Positions 1 to 6,538 are shown, counted from the first letter of the stretch. The stretch: 7,658 nucleotides of DNA from Bacteroidales bacterium UBA3742 (GCA_002371785.1 DFGU01000110.1:1-7658); one strand, 5' to 3'. Notes: a model not told the origin generated them from the letters alone. Made by a program: numbers and translations.

Positions 1-566
1 CCATCCGCCAAAACGATGGCTGGGGATGCCACATTACCGTCTCCGACGAACGTGACCTGCTCCTCGACACCGGTGGCGGCCTCCGCAAAGCCCTCTCCAA
101 CGACAAACGACAAACGACCAACGACCCCATATTGGCTTGCAACGTCGATATCTTGAGTAATATCGACTTGCGCGCCCTAATGGCTAGTTATACTAGTTCT
201 ACTAGTCCATCTAGTTTACTAGTTGTATCGGAGCGAGAGACCCAGCGCTACCTCTGCTTCGACTCCGAGAACAACCTCTGCGGCTGGACCAATATCGCGA
301 CGGGCGAAGTACGCCCTATATCATTAAATCATTCAATCATTCCATCATTAAAAAAACTGGCCTTCAGCGGCATGCAGATCCTGAGCCCCGAAGTCCTTGC
401 CCTCCTCCCGCAAATGCCCGCTGATAAATTCTCCCTCATCGACTTCTATCTCCGCGTCATGAATCAGGTGCCCCTGCAGGCCTACGTCCCTACCGACTAC
501 CGCATGATGGATGTCGGAAAAATCGACCAAATTGACCAAGCAGAAGCCTTTGCGGCCAATTTATAG
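1..566 (+). CDS. MurU-like sugar-1-phosphate nucleotidyltransferase, 5' truncated by window edge
   Basis: This is the C-terminal part of a nucleotidyltransferase of the NTP_transferase family (MurNAc-1-P uridylyltransferase or mannose-1-P guanylyltransferase type), which would join a sugar-1-phosphate to an NTP in the cytoplasm. The frame is open from base 3 with no start, so the gene begins upstream; the TTG at 132 is internal. Visible family marks are LLDTGGGLRKA (bases 54-92), the metal-binding-type NVDI (bases 141-152), a segment reading VVSERETQRYL..CGWTNIATGEVR, LAFSGMQILSP and a C-terminal DVGK. The gene is odd because three short tandem arrays (98-125, 184-226, 319-350) encode stretches where I would expect variable loops, while the core motifs on both sides remain in frame. 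It is probably functional. The exact sugar cannot be told without the N-terminus. It ends shortly before the tRNA promoter. Confidence 0.85.
   Translation, partial: IRQNDGWGCHITVSDERDLLLDTGGGLRKALSNDKRQTTNDPILACNVDILSNIDLRALMASYTSSTSPSSLLVVSERETQRYLCFDSENNLCGWTNIATGEVRPISLNHSIIPSLKKLAFSGMQILSPEVLALLPQMPADKFSLIDFYLRVMNQVPLQAYVPTDYRMMDVGKIDQIDQAEAFAANL
98..125 (+). repeat. Heptamer array RACGAC, four units, inside the nucleotidyltransferase
   Basis: Four head-to-tail units (caacgac, aaacgac, aaacgac, caacgac) lie between the GGGLRKA motif and the NVDI motif. They encode a polar stretch, roughly NDKRQTTND, in what should be a surface loop. The same heptamer family recurs on the same strand at 3282-3323. 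Confidence 0.8.
184..226 (+). repeat. CTAGT nonamer array inside the nucleotidyltransferase
   Basis: CTAGT occurs at 184, 193, 202, 211 and 219, giving a 9, 9, 9, 8 spacing. The period keeps the frame and encodes a Ser/Thr-rich stretch (SYTSSTSPSS) just before VVSERETQRY. Confidence 0.8.
319..350 (+). repeat. ATCATT octamer array inside the nucleotidyltransferase
   Basis: TCATT recurs at 321, 329, 337 and 345, an exact 8-bp period over about four units, followed by an A-run. It encodes SLNHSIIPSLKK directly before LAFSGMQ, again a probable variable loop. Confidence 0.75.
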
Positions 567-605
567 CCCTTTTTTGCACTTTTTTTGAAAAAAAATACGA
601 AAATA

Positions 606-637
606 TTTGCGTATATCGAAAAAAAGCAGTACCTTTG
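606..637 (+). promoter_or_regulatory. Bacteroidota-type promoter driving the tRNA-Lys transcript
   Basis: TTTG at 606-609, 20 bases, then TACCTTTG at 630-637 matches the known Bacteroidota sigma-ABfr consensus (TTTG, about 19-21, TANNTTTG). Transcription would begin a few bases after 637, leaving a leader of about 120 bases before the tRNA. The 15 bases around the upstream box (603-617) are identical to those at the fumarase promoter. Confidence 0.8.
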
Positions 638-669
638 CACCCGCTTTCCAAAAAATAGAATATCGGGGC

Positions 670-738
670 CCCCGAAAATTTCTAATTTTTGGGGAGAGCG
701 GAGCGCCCGAGTAATTTTTTGAAAACGTGGTTTTCAAA
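670..738 (+). other. Structured leader of the tRNA transcript, two hairpins
   Basis: Between the promoter and the tRNA are two strong stem-loops. One has 11 pairs including one G-U (670-680 with 684-694, loop TCT). The other has 9 perfect pairs (718-726 with 730-738, loop GTG). A run of G at 665-668 could alternatively pair with the C-run at 669-673 and compete with the first stem. No ORF of note lies here. The role is unknown; it may simply be processed away by RNase P and other nucleases. Confidence 0.5.
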
Positions 739-764
739 CGTTTATGAGGGATGCGAACGCGAGA

Positions 765-837
765 GTCTCCCTAGCTCAGTTGGTAGAGCAACTGACTCTT
801 AATCAGTGGGTCGAGAGTTCGAGCCTCTCGGGGGACA
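765..837 (+). tRNA. trnK: tRNA-Lys, anticodon CTT
   Basis: The full cloverleaf can be drawn by hand: acceptor 765-771 with 830-836 (one T-G pair), D-arm 774-777 with 786-789 (loop AGTTGGTA), anticodon stem 791-795 with 803-807, loop 796-802 CTCTTAA with anticodon CTT at 798-800, five-base variable region, T-arm 813-817 with 825-829 and loop TTCGAGC, discriminator A at 837. CTT reads the lysine codon AAG. CCA is not encoded, so it would be added after transcription. The gene stands alone with its own promoter and terminator. Confidence 0.96.
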
Positions 838-838
838 C

Positions 839-865
839 AAAAGGTGCATTTTTGCACCTTTTTTT
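839..865 (+). terminator. Intrinsic terminator of the tRNA-Lys unit
   Basis: A perfect 10-bp stem (839-848 with 853-862, core AAGGTGCA/TGCACCTT, loop TTTT) overlaps and runs into a T-tract to 865. It starts two bases after the tRNA end. Confidence 0.88.
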
Positions 866-968
866 GTTCTCCGAGAGGCGAGAAGAGCCCTCGGGGGCGG
901 AGCGTCCTCCCGACGGAACGGGAGGAGCGGCTTCCGCCTAGGAGGGAAAGCGCAAGCAAAGAATATTT
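866..968. other. GC-rich structured stretch between two terminators, possible small RNA
   Basis: This stretch holds several potential hairpins: CCGAG (871-875) with CTCGG (890-894), extended by GG/CC across a bulge; TCCTCCCG (905-912) with CGGGAGGA (919-926), an 8-bp perfect stem with loop ACGGAA; and GCGG (927-930) with CCGC (934-937). It is followed directly by a textbook terminator. I see no convincing promoter of its own, so it could be the tail of a read-through transcript, a small RNA or an antisense product. ORFs crossing it on either strand look like chance. Confidence 0.3.
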
Positions 969-992
969 AGACATCTTCGGATGTCTTTTTTT
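969..992 (+). terminator. Intrinsic terminator with TTCG tetraloop
   Basis: AGACATC (969-975), TTCG (976-979), GATGTCT (980-986), then T-tract to 992: a perfect 7-bp stem on a stable tetraloop. It insulates the fumarase promoter from upstream transcription and implies that something upstream of it, other than the tRNA already terminated at 865, is transcribed. Confidence 0.88.
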
Positions 993-1021
993 GTACCCGT
1001 TTTTGATTTTTTCTATTTATA

Positions 1022-1053
1022 TTTGCGTATATCATTTTTTTTTTGTAATTTTG
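1022..1053 (+). promoter_or_regulatory. Bacteroidota-type promoter of the fumarase operon
   Basis: TTTG at 1022-1025, 20 bases, TAATTTTG at 1046-1053 matches the Bacteroidota consensus exactly, with a T-run in the spacer. The sequence after the -7 box (CACC) is the same as at the tRNA promoter. The expected 5' UTR of about 55 bases contains a small CGTG/CACG hairpin (1070-1081) and ends in an A/T-rich stretch before the ATG, with no Shine-Dalgarno motif, as is usual in this phylum. Confidence 0.8.
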
Positions 1054-1115
1054 CACCGAATTATGCGCGCGTGCGCTCACGTACATACGATAAATACTAA
1101 AAAATACACGATATT

Positions 1116-2753
1116 ATGGAATTCAAGTACGCTCCTATGTTTCAACTCGGCGAGGACAAGACCGAGTACTATCTGCTGACCAAAGACTATGTCTCCACCA
1201 GCGAGTTCGAAGGACACGAGATCCTGAAAATCCAACCCGAAGCCCTGACCCTCATGGCACAGCAGGCCTTCCACGACGTCAGCTTCATGCTCCGTCGCAG
1301 CCACAACGAGCAAGTGGCTAAGATCCTGCGCGACCCGGAAGCTTCGGCTAACGACAAATACGTAGCCCTTACCTTCCTCCGCAATGCCGAGGTGGCTTGC
1401 AAGGGCCAACTGCCCCTCTGCCAGGACACCGGCACCGCTATCATCCACGGCGAGAAAGGCCAATGCGTTTGGACGGGCTTCTGTGACGAGGAAGCTCTTT
1501 CGCGCGGTGTCTATAATACTTACACCGAGTGCAACCTGCGCTACTCCCAGAACGCACCGCTCAATATGTACGACGAGGTTAACACCAAGTGCAACCTCCC
1601 CGCACAGATCGACCTGGAGGCTACCCACGGAGCTGAGTACCATTTCCTGTGCGTCACCAAGGGTGGCGGTTCGGCCAACAAGACCTACCTCTACCAGGAG
1701 ACCAAAGCACGTATCCAGAACCCCGGTACGCTCATCCCCTTCCTCGTAGAGAAAATGAAATCGCTCGGTACCGCCGCTTGTCCGCCTTACCACATTGCGA
1801 TCGTTATCGGTGGTACCTCCGCCGAGAAGAACCTGCTTACCGTTAAGCTCGCTTCTACCCACTACTACGACTCGCTGCCTACTTCCGGCGACGAGACCGG
1901 ACGTGCGTTCCGCGACATAGAGCTGGAGAAAAAGCTGCTCCAAGAGGCCTACAAGATCGGTCTCGGTGCCCAGTTCGGCGGTAAGTATATGGCCCACGAC
2001 GTACGCGTAGTGCGTCTGCCGCGTCACGGCGCTTCGTGCCCCATCGGTCTGGGCGTCTCCTGCTCGGCCGACCGTAACATCAAGTGCAAAATCAACAAGG
2101 ATGGCGTTTGGATCGAGAAACTCGACAACAACCCCGCTTCCCTCATTCCCGAGGAACTGCGTCAGGCCGGCGAAGGCGATGCTGTACGTATCGACCTCAA
2201 CCAGTCGATGGACGACGTCTGCAAGATCCTCACTAAGTACCCCATCGGTACGCGCCTCTCGCTCAATGGCACCATCATCGTAGGCCGAGATATAGCCCAT
2301 GCTAAGATCAAGGCACGCCTCGATGCCGGCGAACCCATGCCCGAGTACCTCAAGAACCATCCTATCTACTATGCCGGACCGGCTAAGACCCCTGCAGGCA
2401 TGGCTTGCGGTTCTATGGGCCCGACCACGGCCGGACGTATGGATCCTTACGTAGATGAGTTCCAGGACCACGGCGGCTCGCGTATCATGCTCGCCAAGGG
2501 CAATCGTTCCATCGATGTCACCAACGCTTGTCAGAAGCACGGCGGCTTCTACCTCGGTTCTATCGGTGGTCCTGCCGCTATCCTGGCCCAGAACAATATT
2601 AAGTCCATCGAGTGCGTCGAGTACCCGGAACTGGGCATGGAGGCAATCTGGAAAATCCAGGTCGAGAACTTCCCCGCATTCATCCTCGTCGACGACAAGG
2701 GCAACGACTTCTTCAAGCAGCTCAAGCCCTGCGAGGGATGCACGATATTATAA
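1116..2753 (+). CDS. fumA: Fumarate hydratase, class I, [4Fe-4S] type
   Basis: It interconverts fumarate and malate in the cytoplasm, serving the TCA branch and the fumarate-respiration route typical of Bacteroidales. The 545-residue length fits the two-domain class I enzyme, with both domains in one chain. Visible marks are LPLCQDTGTA (Cys102, Asp104), GGGSANKTYL (183-192), CPPYHIAIVIGGTSAEKN (Cys222), LPRHGASCPIGLGVSCSAD (His304, Cys316) and a C-terminal domain beginning near YYAGPAKTPAG with GPTTAGRMD. By spacing, Cys102, Cys222 and Cys316 should hold the iron-sulfur cluster. The ATG at 1116 gives the family's usual start, with TEYYLLTKDYVS at residues 16-27, and sits just behind a consensus promoter. 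It is the first gene of a likely operon, followed 30 bases later by the LytM-like gene. The fumA symbol denotes the class; fumB would be equally valid. Confidence 0.96.
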   Translation: MEFKYAPMFQLGEDKTEYYLLTKDYVSTSEFEGHEILKIQPEALTLMAQQAFHDVSFMLRRSHNEQVAKILRDPEASANDKYVALTFLRNAEVACKGQLPLCQDTGTAIIHGEKGQCVWTGFCDEEALSRGVYNTYTECNLRYSQNAPLNMYDEVNTKCNLPAQIDLEATHGAEYHFLCVTKGGGSANKTYLYQETKARIQNPGTLIPFLVEKMKSLGTAACPPYHIAIVIGGTSAEKNLLTVKLASTHYYDSLPTSGDETGRAFRDIELEKKLLQEAYKIGLGAQFGGKYMAHDVRVVRLPRHGASCPIGLGVSCSADRNIKCKINKDGVWIEKLDNNPASLIPEELRQAGEGDAVRIDLNQSMDDVCKILTKYPIGTRLSLNGTIIVGRDIAHAKIKARLDAGEPMPEYLKNHPIYYAGPAKTPAGMACGSMGPTTAGRMDPYVDEFQDHGGSRIMLAKGNRSIDVTNACQKHGGFYLGSIGGPAAILAQNNIKSIECVEYPELGMEAIWKIQVENFPAFILVDDKGNDFFKQLKPCEGCTIL

Positions 2754-2774
2754 AGGTTAATGGTTAAAGGTTAT
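2751..2774 (+). repeat. GGTTA heptamer array including the fumarase stop codon
   Basis: Units taaaggt, taatggt, taaaggt and a partial unit form about three heptamers. The first TAA is the stop codon of the fumarase. Read as GGTTANN, it is the reverse complement of the family at the window end (TAACCCR at 7619-7658). Confidence 0.7.
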
Positions 2775-2783
2775 AGCTGAGAG

Positions 2784-3329
2784 GTGAAAGAGACGAATCC
2801 ACAACAGCCGCTCAAACGCAGCTTATGGCAGCGCATGCGGCATAAGTACCGCCTAACCCTGGTCAACGAGGATACACTACAGGTGCATTGGCATCTGCAG
2901 ATGAGTTGGCTGCGGGCAGCGCTATTGGGCAACTTGCTATTCCTGATCTCGCTGGCATTATGCTCAGCGCTGATCCTCTTCACCCCTCTGCGCACCTACC
3001 TGCCGGGCGGCATGAACGACGATGAACGCCAGTTCCTGCTCGATGAATCCATGCGACTCGACTCGCTTCAGCAGCAGGTCGATCGCCAGACACGTTACCT
3101 GGAGAGTCTGCGCATCGCCATCTCCGGCGTCGCCCGTCAGGATTCTACACCACCGCTCGACTCCATGCGCGTCCTCGAGCACGAGCAACTTATCGAGCAG
3201 ACCTCTCCCGCTACCGAAGAGTTTATCCGTAGTTATGAGGAGCAACACCCTAAGGCCAAACCGCAGGCCAAACAGAAAGCCAAACGACCAACGACCAAAG
3301 ACAAACGACCAACGACCAAACGTAAATGA
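2784..3329 (+). CDS. Single-pass membrane protein, M23/LytM-type N-terminal region without peptidase domain
   Basis: The 181-residue product has a basic cytoplasmic N-terminus (KYRLTLVNEDTLQVHWHLQMS), one membrane helix (about 45-66) ending in LFTPLRTYLPGG, and a periplasmic stretch likely to form a coiled coil (80-115, DSLQQQVDRQTRYLESLRIAISG). From memory, this is the layout of the N-terminal half of Bacteroidales M23 endopeptidases found before dxr, which continue into a LytM domain. Here the chain stops after EEFIRSYEEQ and ends in a lysine-rich tail of tandem repeats (AKPQAKQKAK, then RPTTKDK and RPTTKRK), so no zinc peptidase motifs exist. It may be a scaffold or partner for another cell-wall hydrolase, or a decayed gene. 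The start is GTG at 2784; an in-frame TGA at 2778 limits any longer start, and ATG at 2835 (residue 18) is the alternative. Its stop overlaps the dxr start (ATGA). Confidence 0.8.
   Translation: MKETNPQQPLKRSLWQRMRHKYRLTLVNEDTLQVHWHLQMSWLRAALLGNLLFLISLALCSALILFTPLRTYLPGGMNDDERQFLLDESMRLDSLQQQVDRQTRYLESLRIAISGVARQDSTPPLDSMRVLEHEQLIEQTSPATEEFIRSYEEQHPKAKPQAKQKAKRPTTKDKRPTTKRK
3255..3323 (+). repeat. 12-mer and heptamer arrays forming the tail of the LytM-like gene
   Basis: GCCAAAC recurs at 3255, 3267 and 3279 (12-bp period). This passes into six heptamers from 3282 (aaacgac, caacgac, caaagac, aaacgac, caacgac, caaacgt). The heptamers belong to the same family as 98-125. Because 7 is prime to 3, three heptamers make one seven-residue peptide repeat (RPTTKDK / RPTTKRK). 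Confidence 0.8.
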
Positions 3330-4483
3330 AACGACTTGCTATACTGGGTAGTACCGGTTCTATCGGTACGCAGACGCTGGATGTCGTGCGCCGCCATCCC
3401 GACCGCTACGAGGTGTATGCTATATGCGCCTATCGTTCGGTGGACTTGCTGGTAGAGCAGGCCCGCGAATTTCATCCCGAGGTGGTATGTATCGGCGACG
3501 AGTCGCTCTACGATACTTTAGCCACTCGCCTTTCGCCATTAGCCTGCAAAGTTTGGGCCGGCCCCGACGCAATAGCCGAGATGGTGCAGTTCCCGTCGGT
3601 GGATATCGTCGTAGCAGCGATGGTTGGCTATGCCGGTCTGCGTCCTACGATCGAGGCTATCCGTGCCGGCAAGACGATCGCGCTCGCCAACAAGGAGACA
3701 CTCGTCGTAGCCGGCGAGATCATATGCGACCTGGCCCGCCAGCATCATGCACCCATACTGCCCGTCGATAGCGAGCATAGTGCTATATTCCAGTCCCTCG
3801 TCGGCGAAGATCATAGCGAGATAGAGAAAATACTCCTCACCGCCAGCGGCGGACCCTTCCGCACGTTCTCGCTCGAGCAGATGAAGACCGTCACAGCTGC
3901 CGAAGCGCTGCGTCATCCTAACTGGGACATGGGCGCCAAGATCACCATCGACTCCGCCTCTATGATGAACAAGGGATTTGAGGTCATCGAGGCCAAGTGG
4001 CTCTTCGGTGTACCCGTGGAGCGTATCCAGGTACTTGTCCACCCGCAGTCTATCGTCCATTCCGCTGTCCAGTTCACCGATGGTGCCATCAAGGCTCAAC
4101 TCGGAGCACCCGATATGCGCCTGCCTATCCAGTACGCCCTCTCGTTCCCCGAACGACTAACGGCTGACTTCCCGCGGGCAGACCTGTTCGCTCTCAAGGA
4201 CCTAACGTTCGAAGAGCCCGACTTGGAGCGCTTCCCGAATCTCGCGCTCGCCTACGAGGCCATGCGCCGAGGCGGTAACATGCCCTGCGTACTCAACGCC
4301 GCTAACGAGGTCGTCAACCTCGCCTTCCGCGAAGCGCGCTGCGGCTTCCTCCAGATGTCCGACATCATCGCCCGCACCATGGATCGCGCCGCTTATATCG
4401 CCAAACCTACGTACGAAGACTACGTCGCGACAGACGCCGAAGCCCGTCGCATAGCAGAACAAATGCTAAATGGGAAAATATGA
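3326..4483 (+). CDS. dxr: 1-deoxy-D-xylulose 5-phosphate reductoisomerase
   Basis: This cytoplasmic enzyme rearranges and reduces DXP to 2-C-methyl-D-erythritol 4-phosphate with NADPH, the committed step of the MEP isoprenoid pathway. The 385-residue length is normal. The N-terminal GSTGSIG (8-14) binds NADPH; LANKET (120-125) is conserved. Metal ligands are readable as Asp148 and Glu150 in VDSEHSA and Glu219 in NKGFE; substrate contacts include Ser174 (SGG), Ser210, Asn215 and Lys216. HPQSIVHS and the C-terminal helical domain (NMPCVLNAANEVVN) follow. The ATG at 3326 overlaps the upstream stop by four bases, implying translational coupling. The C-terminus (NGKI) and its stop codon run into the octamer array, so the final residues are repeat-derived. 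The neighbours (LytM-like protein before, rseP after) are a gene order I recall from Bacteroidales. Confidence 0.97.
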   Translation: MKRLAILGSTGSIGTQTLDVVRRHPDRYEVYAICAYRSVDLLVEQAREFHPEVVCIGDESLYDTLATRLSPLACKVWAGPDAIAEMVQFPSVDIVVAAMVGYAGLRPTIEAIRAGKTIALANKETLVVAGEIICDLARQHHAPILPVDSEHSAIFQSLVGEDHSEIEKILLTASGGPFRTFSLEQMKTVTAAEALRHPNWDMGAKITIDSASMMNKGFEVIEAKWLFGVPVERIQVLVHPQSIVHSAVQFTDGAIKAQLGAPDMRLPIQYALSFPERLTADFPRADLFALKDLTFEEPDLERFPNLALAYEAMRRGGNMPCVLNAANEVVNLAFREARCGFLQMSDIIARTMDRAAYIAKPTYEDYVATDAEARRIAEQMLNGKI

Positions 4484-4560
4484 AAATATGAAAATGTGAA
4501 AATATGTAAATGCGAAAATGGGAAAATGTGAAAATATGTAAATGTAAAAATGAGAAAATA
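4461..4560 (+). repeat. AATRTGAA octamer array between dxr and rseP
   Basis: About twelve units keep exact 8-bp phase from 4461 (for example aatgggaa at 4469 and 4517, aatatgaa at 4477 and 4485, aatgtgaa at 4493 and 4525, aatatgta at 4501 and 4533). The array codes the last residues and TGA stop of dxr and ends four bases before the rseP ATG. The same motif family recurs before 7181. It fills the whole intergenic gap. Confidence 0.9.
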
Positions 4561-4564
4561 ATTT

Positions 4565-6064
4565 ATGATTCAAGCTCTCCAATTAATACTGGCCCTTAGT
4601 TTTCTCGTGGTGATCCACGAGTTAGGCCATTTCACCTTTGCCAAGATCTTCCACGTCCGCGTGGAGAAATTCTATATGTTCTTCAATCCCTGGATCAGTC
4701 TCATCCGGGCCAAGAAATTCAACGGACGTTGGCATTTTGCGTTCTTCAGTAAGAACCTGCCGATGACCGTCAAGGACTCGGAGGGCGAACGCCTGATGAC
4801 TGAGGCCGAACTGGCGGCACTGCCCGAAGATGACTGGCGTCGCTATCCCGACAACACAGAGTGGGGTATAGGATGGCTGCCCTTCGGCGGCTATTGCGCC
4901 ATAGGCGGTATGGTCGATGAGACCCACAAGACCGAGGACCTGGCTGCTGAACCCCAACCCTGGGAGTTCCGCTCCAAGCCCGCTTGGCAGCGCCTGCTCA
5001 TCATCCTGGGTGGTATCCTCGTCAACTTCATTGCCGCGCTCGTCATCTTCTCTATGGTGCTATGGACCTGGGGCAAGGACGAGATGCCGCTCCGCAACGT
5101 AGACAGCGGACTCTACTACTCCGAACTCCTCCAGCAGGAGGGCTTCCGCCAGCAGGATAAGATCCTCTCTATCGACGGACAAGAGCCCGAGGAACTTAGC
5201 GACGTTGTCCAGCTCCTCATCATCGAGGGCCGTCGCGACGTACGCGTGCTGCGCGGCACCGATACGGTCCAGCTTCGTATGTCCGAGGACCTCGGCGAAC
5301 GCTACCTGGCTATCCAGAACGACTTCGATCGTGCCGAACGTGAGAAAGCGCGTCAGGACGATAATTACCAGCGTTCGCGATATATCCTTATCCAGGAGTA
5401 TGTACCCTTTGTCATCGACTCCGTCATGCCCGACAATGTCGGCGACCTGGCCGGTCTGCAACGTGGTGATAGCATCGTGCGCATCGACTCCACCTACTGC
5501 GGATGCCAGGCCGAGGTGCAAAACCAACTCCGTCTCCATCCGCTCGATACCATCGAGATAGGCTATTACCGTGCCGGTCAGTACCGTACCACGCGCACCC
5601 TCCTTGGCGATCAGTGCAAACTGGGCGTCATCATGCGCCCGAAGTACGAGTTCTTCCGGGTGGATCATACCGACTATACTTTCTTCCAGGCTATCCCCGC
5701 CGGCATACAGTACGGATGGGATATGCTCACGATGTACGTCAAGCAGTTCCGCCTCATCTTCACCAAAGAGGGCGCACAATCCCTTGGCGGATTCGGTGCC
5801 ATCGGCCAGATGTTCCCGTCCTTCTGGGACTGGTACGCCTTCTGGCATATGACGGCCTTCCTCTCGCTCATCTTGGCCTTCATGAACTTCCTGCCCATCC
5901 CGGCTCTGGACGGCGGATATATTCTCTTCCTCTTGGTCGAGATGATCACGCGCCGCAAACCCAGCGACAAGTTCCTGGAGCGTGCCAACGAGGTAGGCTT
6001 CTGGCTACTCATCGCCCTGCTGGTACTGGCCAACGGTAACGACATATTGAAAATATTCTTCTAG
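4565..6064 (+). CDS. rseP: RIP intramembrane zinc metalloprotease RseP (site-2 protease)
   Basis: This inner-membrane protease cuts membrane-embedded substrates; in Proteobacteria it releases sigma-E from its anti-sigma factor, and Bacteroidota probably use it on other anti-sigma or signal-peptide substrates. The zinc motif HELGH is at residues 18-22 in the first helix; the third ligand lies in LPIPALDGG (Asp449) in a late helix. GWLPFGGYCAIGGM (103-116) is the membrane re-entrant loop. Two PDZ-like regions follow the helix near 143-165: one with RQQDKILSIDGQEP, one with LAGLQRGDSIVRIDS. At 499 residues it is longer than the roughly 450 of E. coli; a polar stretch at about 52-96, between the first helix and the GG loop, accounts for much of this. 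The ATG at 4565 gives the family's start. It directly follows the octamer array and lacks a Shine-Dalgarno motif. Confidence 0.96.
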   Translation: MIQALQLILALSFLVVIHELGHFTFAKIFHVRVEKFYMFFNPWISLIRAKKFNGRWHFAFFSKNLPMTVKDSEGERLMTEAELAALPEDDWRRYPDNTEWGIGWLPFGGYCAIGGMVDETHKTEDLAAEPQPWEFRSKPAWQRLLIILGGILVNFIAALVIFSMVLWTWGKDEMPLRNVDSGLYYSELLQQEGFRQQDKILSIDGQEPEELSDVVQLLIIEGRRDVRVLRGTDTVQLRMSEDLGERYLAIQNDFDRAEREKARQDDNYQRSRYILIQEYVPFVIDSVMPDNVGDLAGLQRGDSIVRIDSTYCGCQAEVQNQLRLHPLDTIEIGYYRAGQYRTTRTLLGDQCKLGVIMRPKYEFFRVDHTDYTFFQAIPAGIQYGWDMLTMYVKQFRLIFTKEGAQSLGGFGAIGQMFPSFWDWYAFWHMTAFLSLILAFMNFLPIPALDGGYILFLLVEMITRRKPSDKFLERANEVGFWLLIALLVLANGNDILKIFF

Positions 6065-6095
6065 ACACCCCCCGGCCCCCTCTCAAAGGGGGAGA
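6065..6095 (+). repeat. Left inverted repeat, itself hairpin-forming
   Basis: It pairs with 6486-6516 or 6581-6611 in inverted orientation (27/31). Internally CCCCCT (6076-6081) can pair with AGGGGG (6087-6092) around loop CTCAA, so each end is a small palindrome, as in REP-like repeats. Lying right behind the rseP stop, it might also end transcripts, although it lacks a T-tract. Confidence 0.75.
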
Positions 6096-6121
6096 AGGGA
6101 ATATGAATAGTTTAGTAGTAG

Positions 6122-6538
6122 ATGGAAAAGTGGAATATTGCGAATCCAATGACGTATAGCGTGCTGAAAGAACATGCACACAACAATAAACACAATCAAA
6201 CGGAAGCCGAAAGCGCGTTGTGGTCTTTATTAAGGGGAAAACAATTGGGTGAGTTGTTTCGAAGACAATATATCATTGATGAATATATCGTTGATTTTGT
6301 GTGTCTTGGTAAACAACTGATAGTGGAAGTTGATGGGAAATACCATTTTTCCGAGGAGCAACAAAAACTCGACAAAGTACGCGAAAGACAATTAAACTCA
6401 TTAGGATTCCGAATAATTCGATTTACAAACGAAGAGATATTAGTTATGCCCGAACAAGTAAAAGAAAAAATCAAACAAGCATTACTCTCCCCTTTTGAGA
6501 AGGGGGCGGGGGATGTTTTACAAACGAAGAGATATTAG
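6122..6538 (+). CDS. DUF559 (Vsr-like PD-(D/E)XK) endonuclease-domain protein
   Basis: The 138-residue product matches the DUF559 family, a small relative of very-short-patch-repair and restriction nucleases. Readable marks are the helix TEAESALWSLLRGKQLG (27-43), FRRQY (46-50), the strand IVDFVC (Asp58), LIVEVDGKYH (Glu69, Asp71, His75) and LGFRIIRFTNEEIL. Asp58 and Glu69 are the likely metal ligands. The domain is complete up to about residue 110. The end, SPFEKGAGDV, is encoded by the right inverted repeat, and the last residues LQTKRY come from the second copy of the 95-bp duplication read out of frame. It is distinctly AT-rich beside GC-rich neighbours, suggesting transfer. The ATG at 6122 has no clear ribosome site; the in-frame ATG at 6149 (Met10) is possible. 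Its biological role in Bacteroidota is not established. Confidence 0.85.
   Translation: MEKWNIANPMTYSVLKEHAHNNKHNQTEAESALWSLLRGKQLGELFRRQYIIDEYIVDFVCLGKQLIVEVDGKYHFSEEQQKLDKVRERQLNSLGFRIIRFTNEEILVMPEQVKEKIKQALLSPFEKGAGDVLQTKRY

Noticed and set aside
824..897. Partial copy of the tRNA-Lys 3' end (GAGCCCTCGGGGG at 885-897 versus GAGCCTCTCGGGGG at 821-834) as an integration att site
   Set aside because: The match is short and needs a one-base gap, no integrase is in view, and GC-rich hairpin sequence easily gives such matches.
844..1179. ORFs of 111 and 65 codons on the + strand, and 67 codons on the - strand, across the tRNA and terminators
   Set aside because: They overlap the tRNA, two intrinsic terminators and a consensus promoter, have low-complexity translations and resemble no family.
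1077..2540. Long 487-codon ORF on the - strand opposite the fumarase
   Set aside because: It is the antisense shadow of a GC-rich, codon-biased gene; the fumarase motifs on the + strand are unmistakable. The same holds for the - strand ORFs opposite dxr (3539-4099) and rseP (5060-5848).
3282..3323. Iteron-like or CRISPR-like repeats
   Set aside because: Units are only 7 bp, contiguous without spacers, lie in a coding sequence, and no replication or cas gene is near.
6065..6095. Left inverted repeat as an rseP terminator
   Set aside because: It can form a 6-bp GC-rich hairpin but has no T-tract after it, so termination is not supported by sequence alone.
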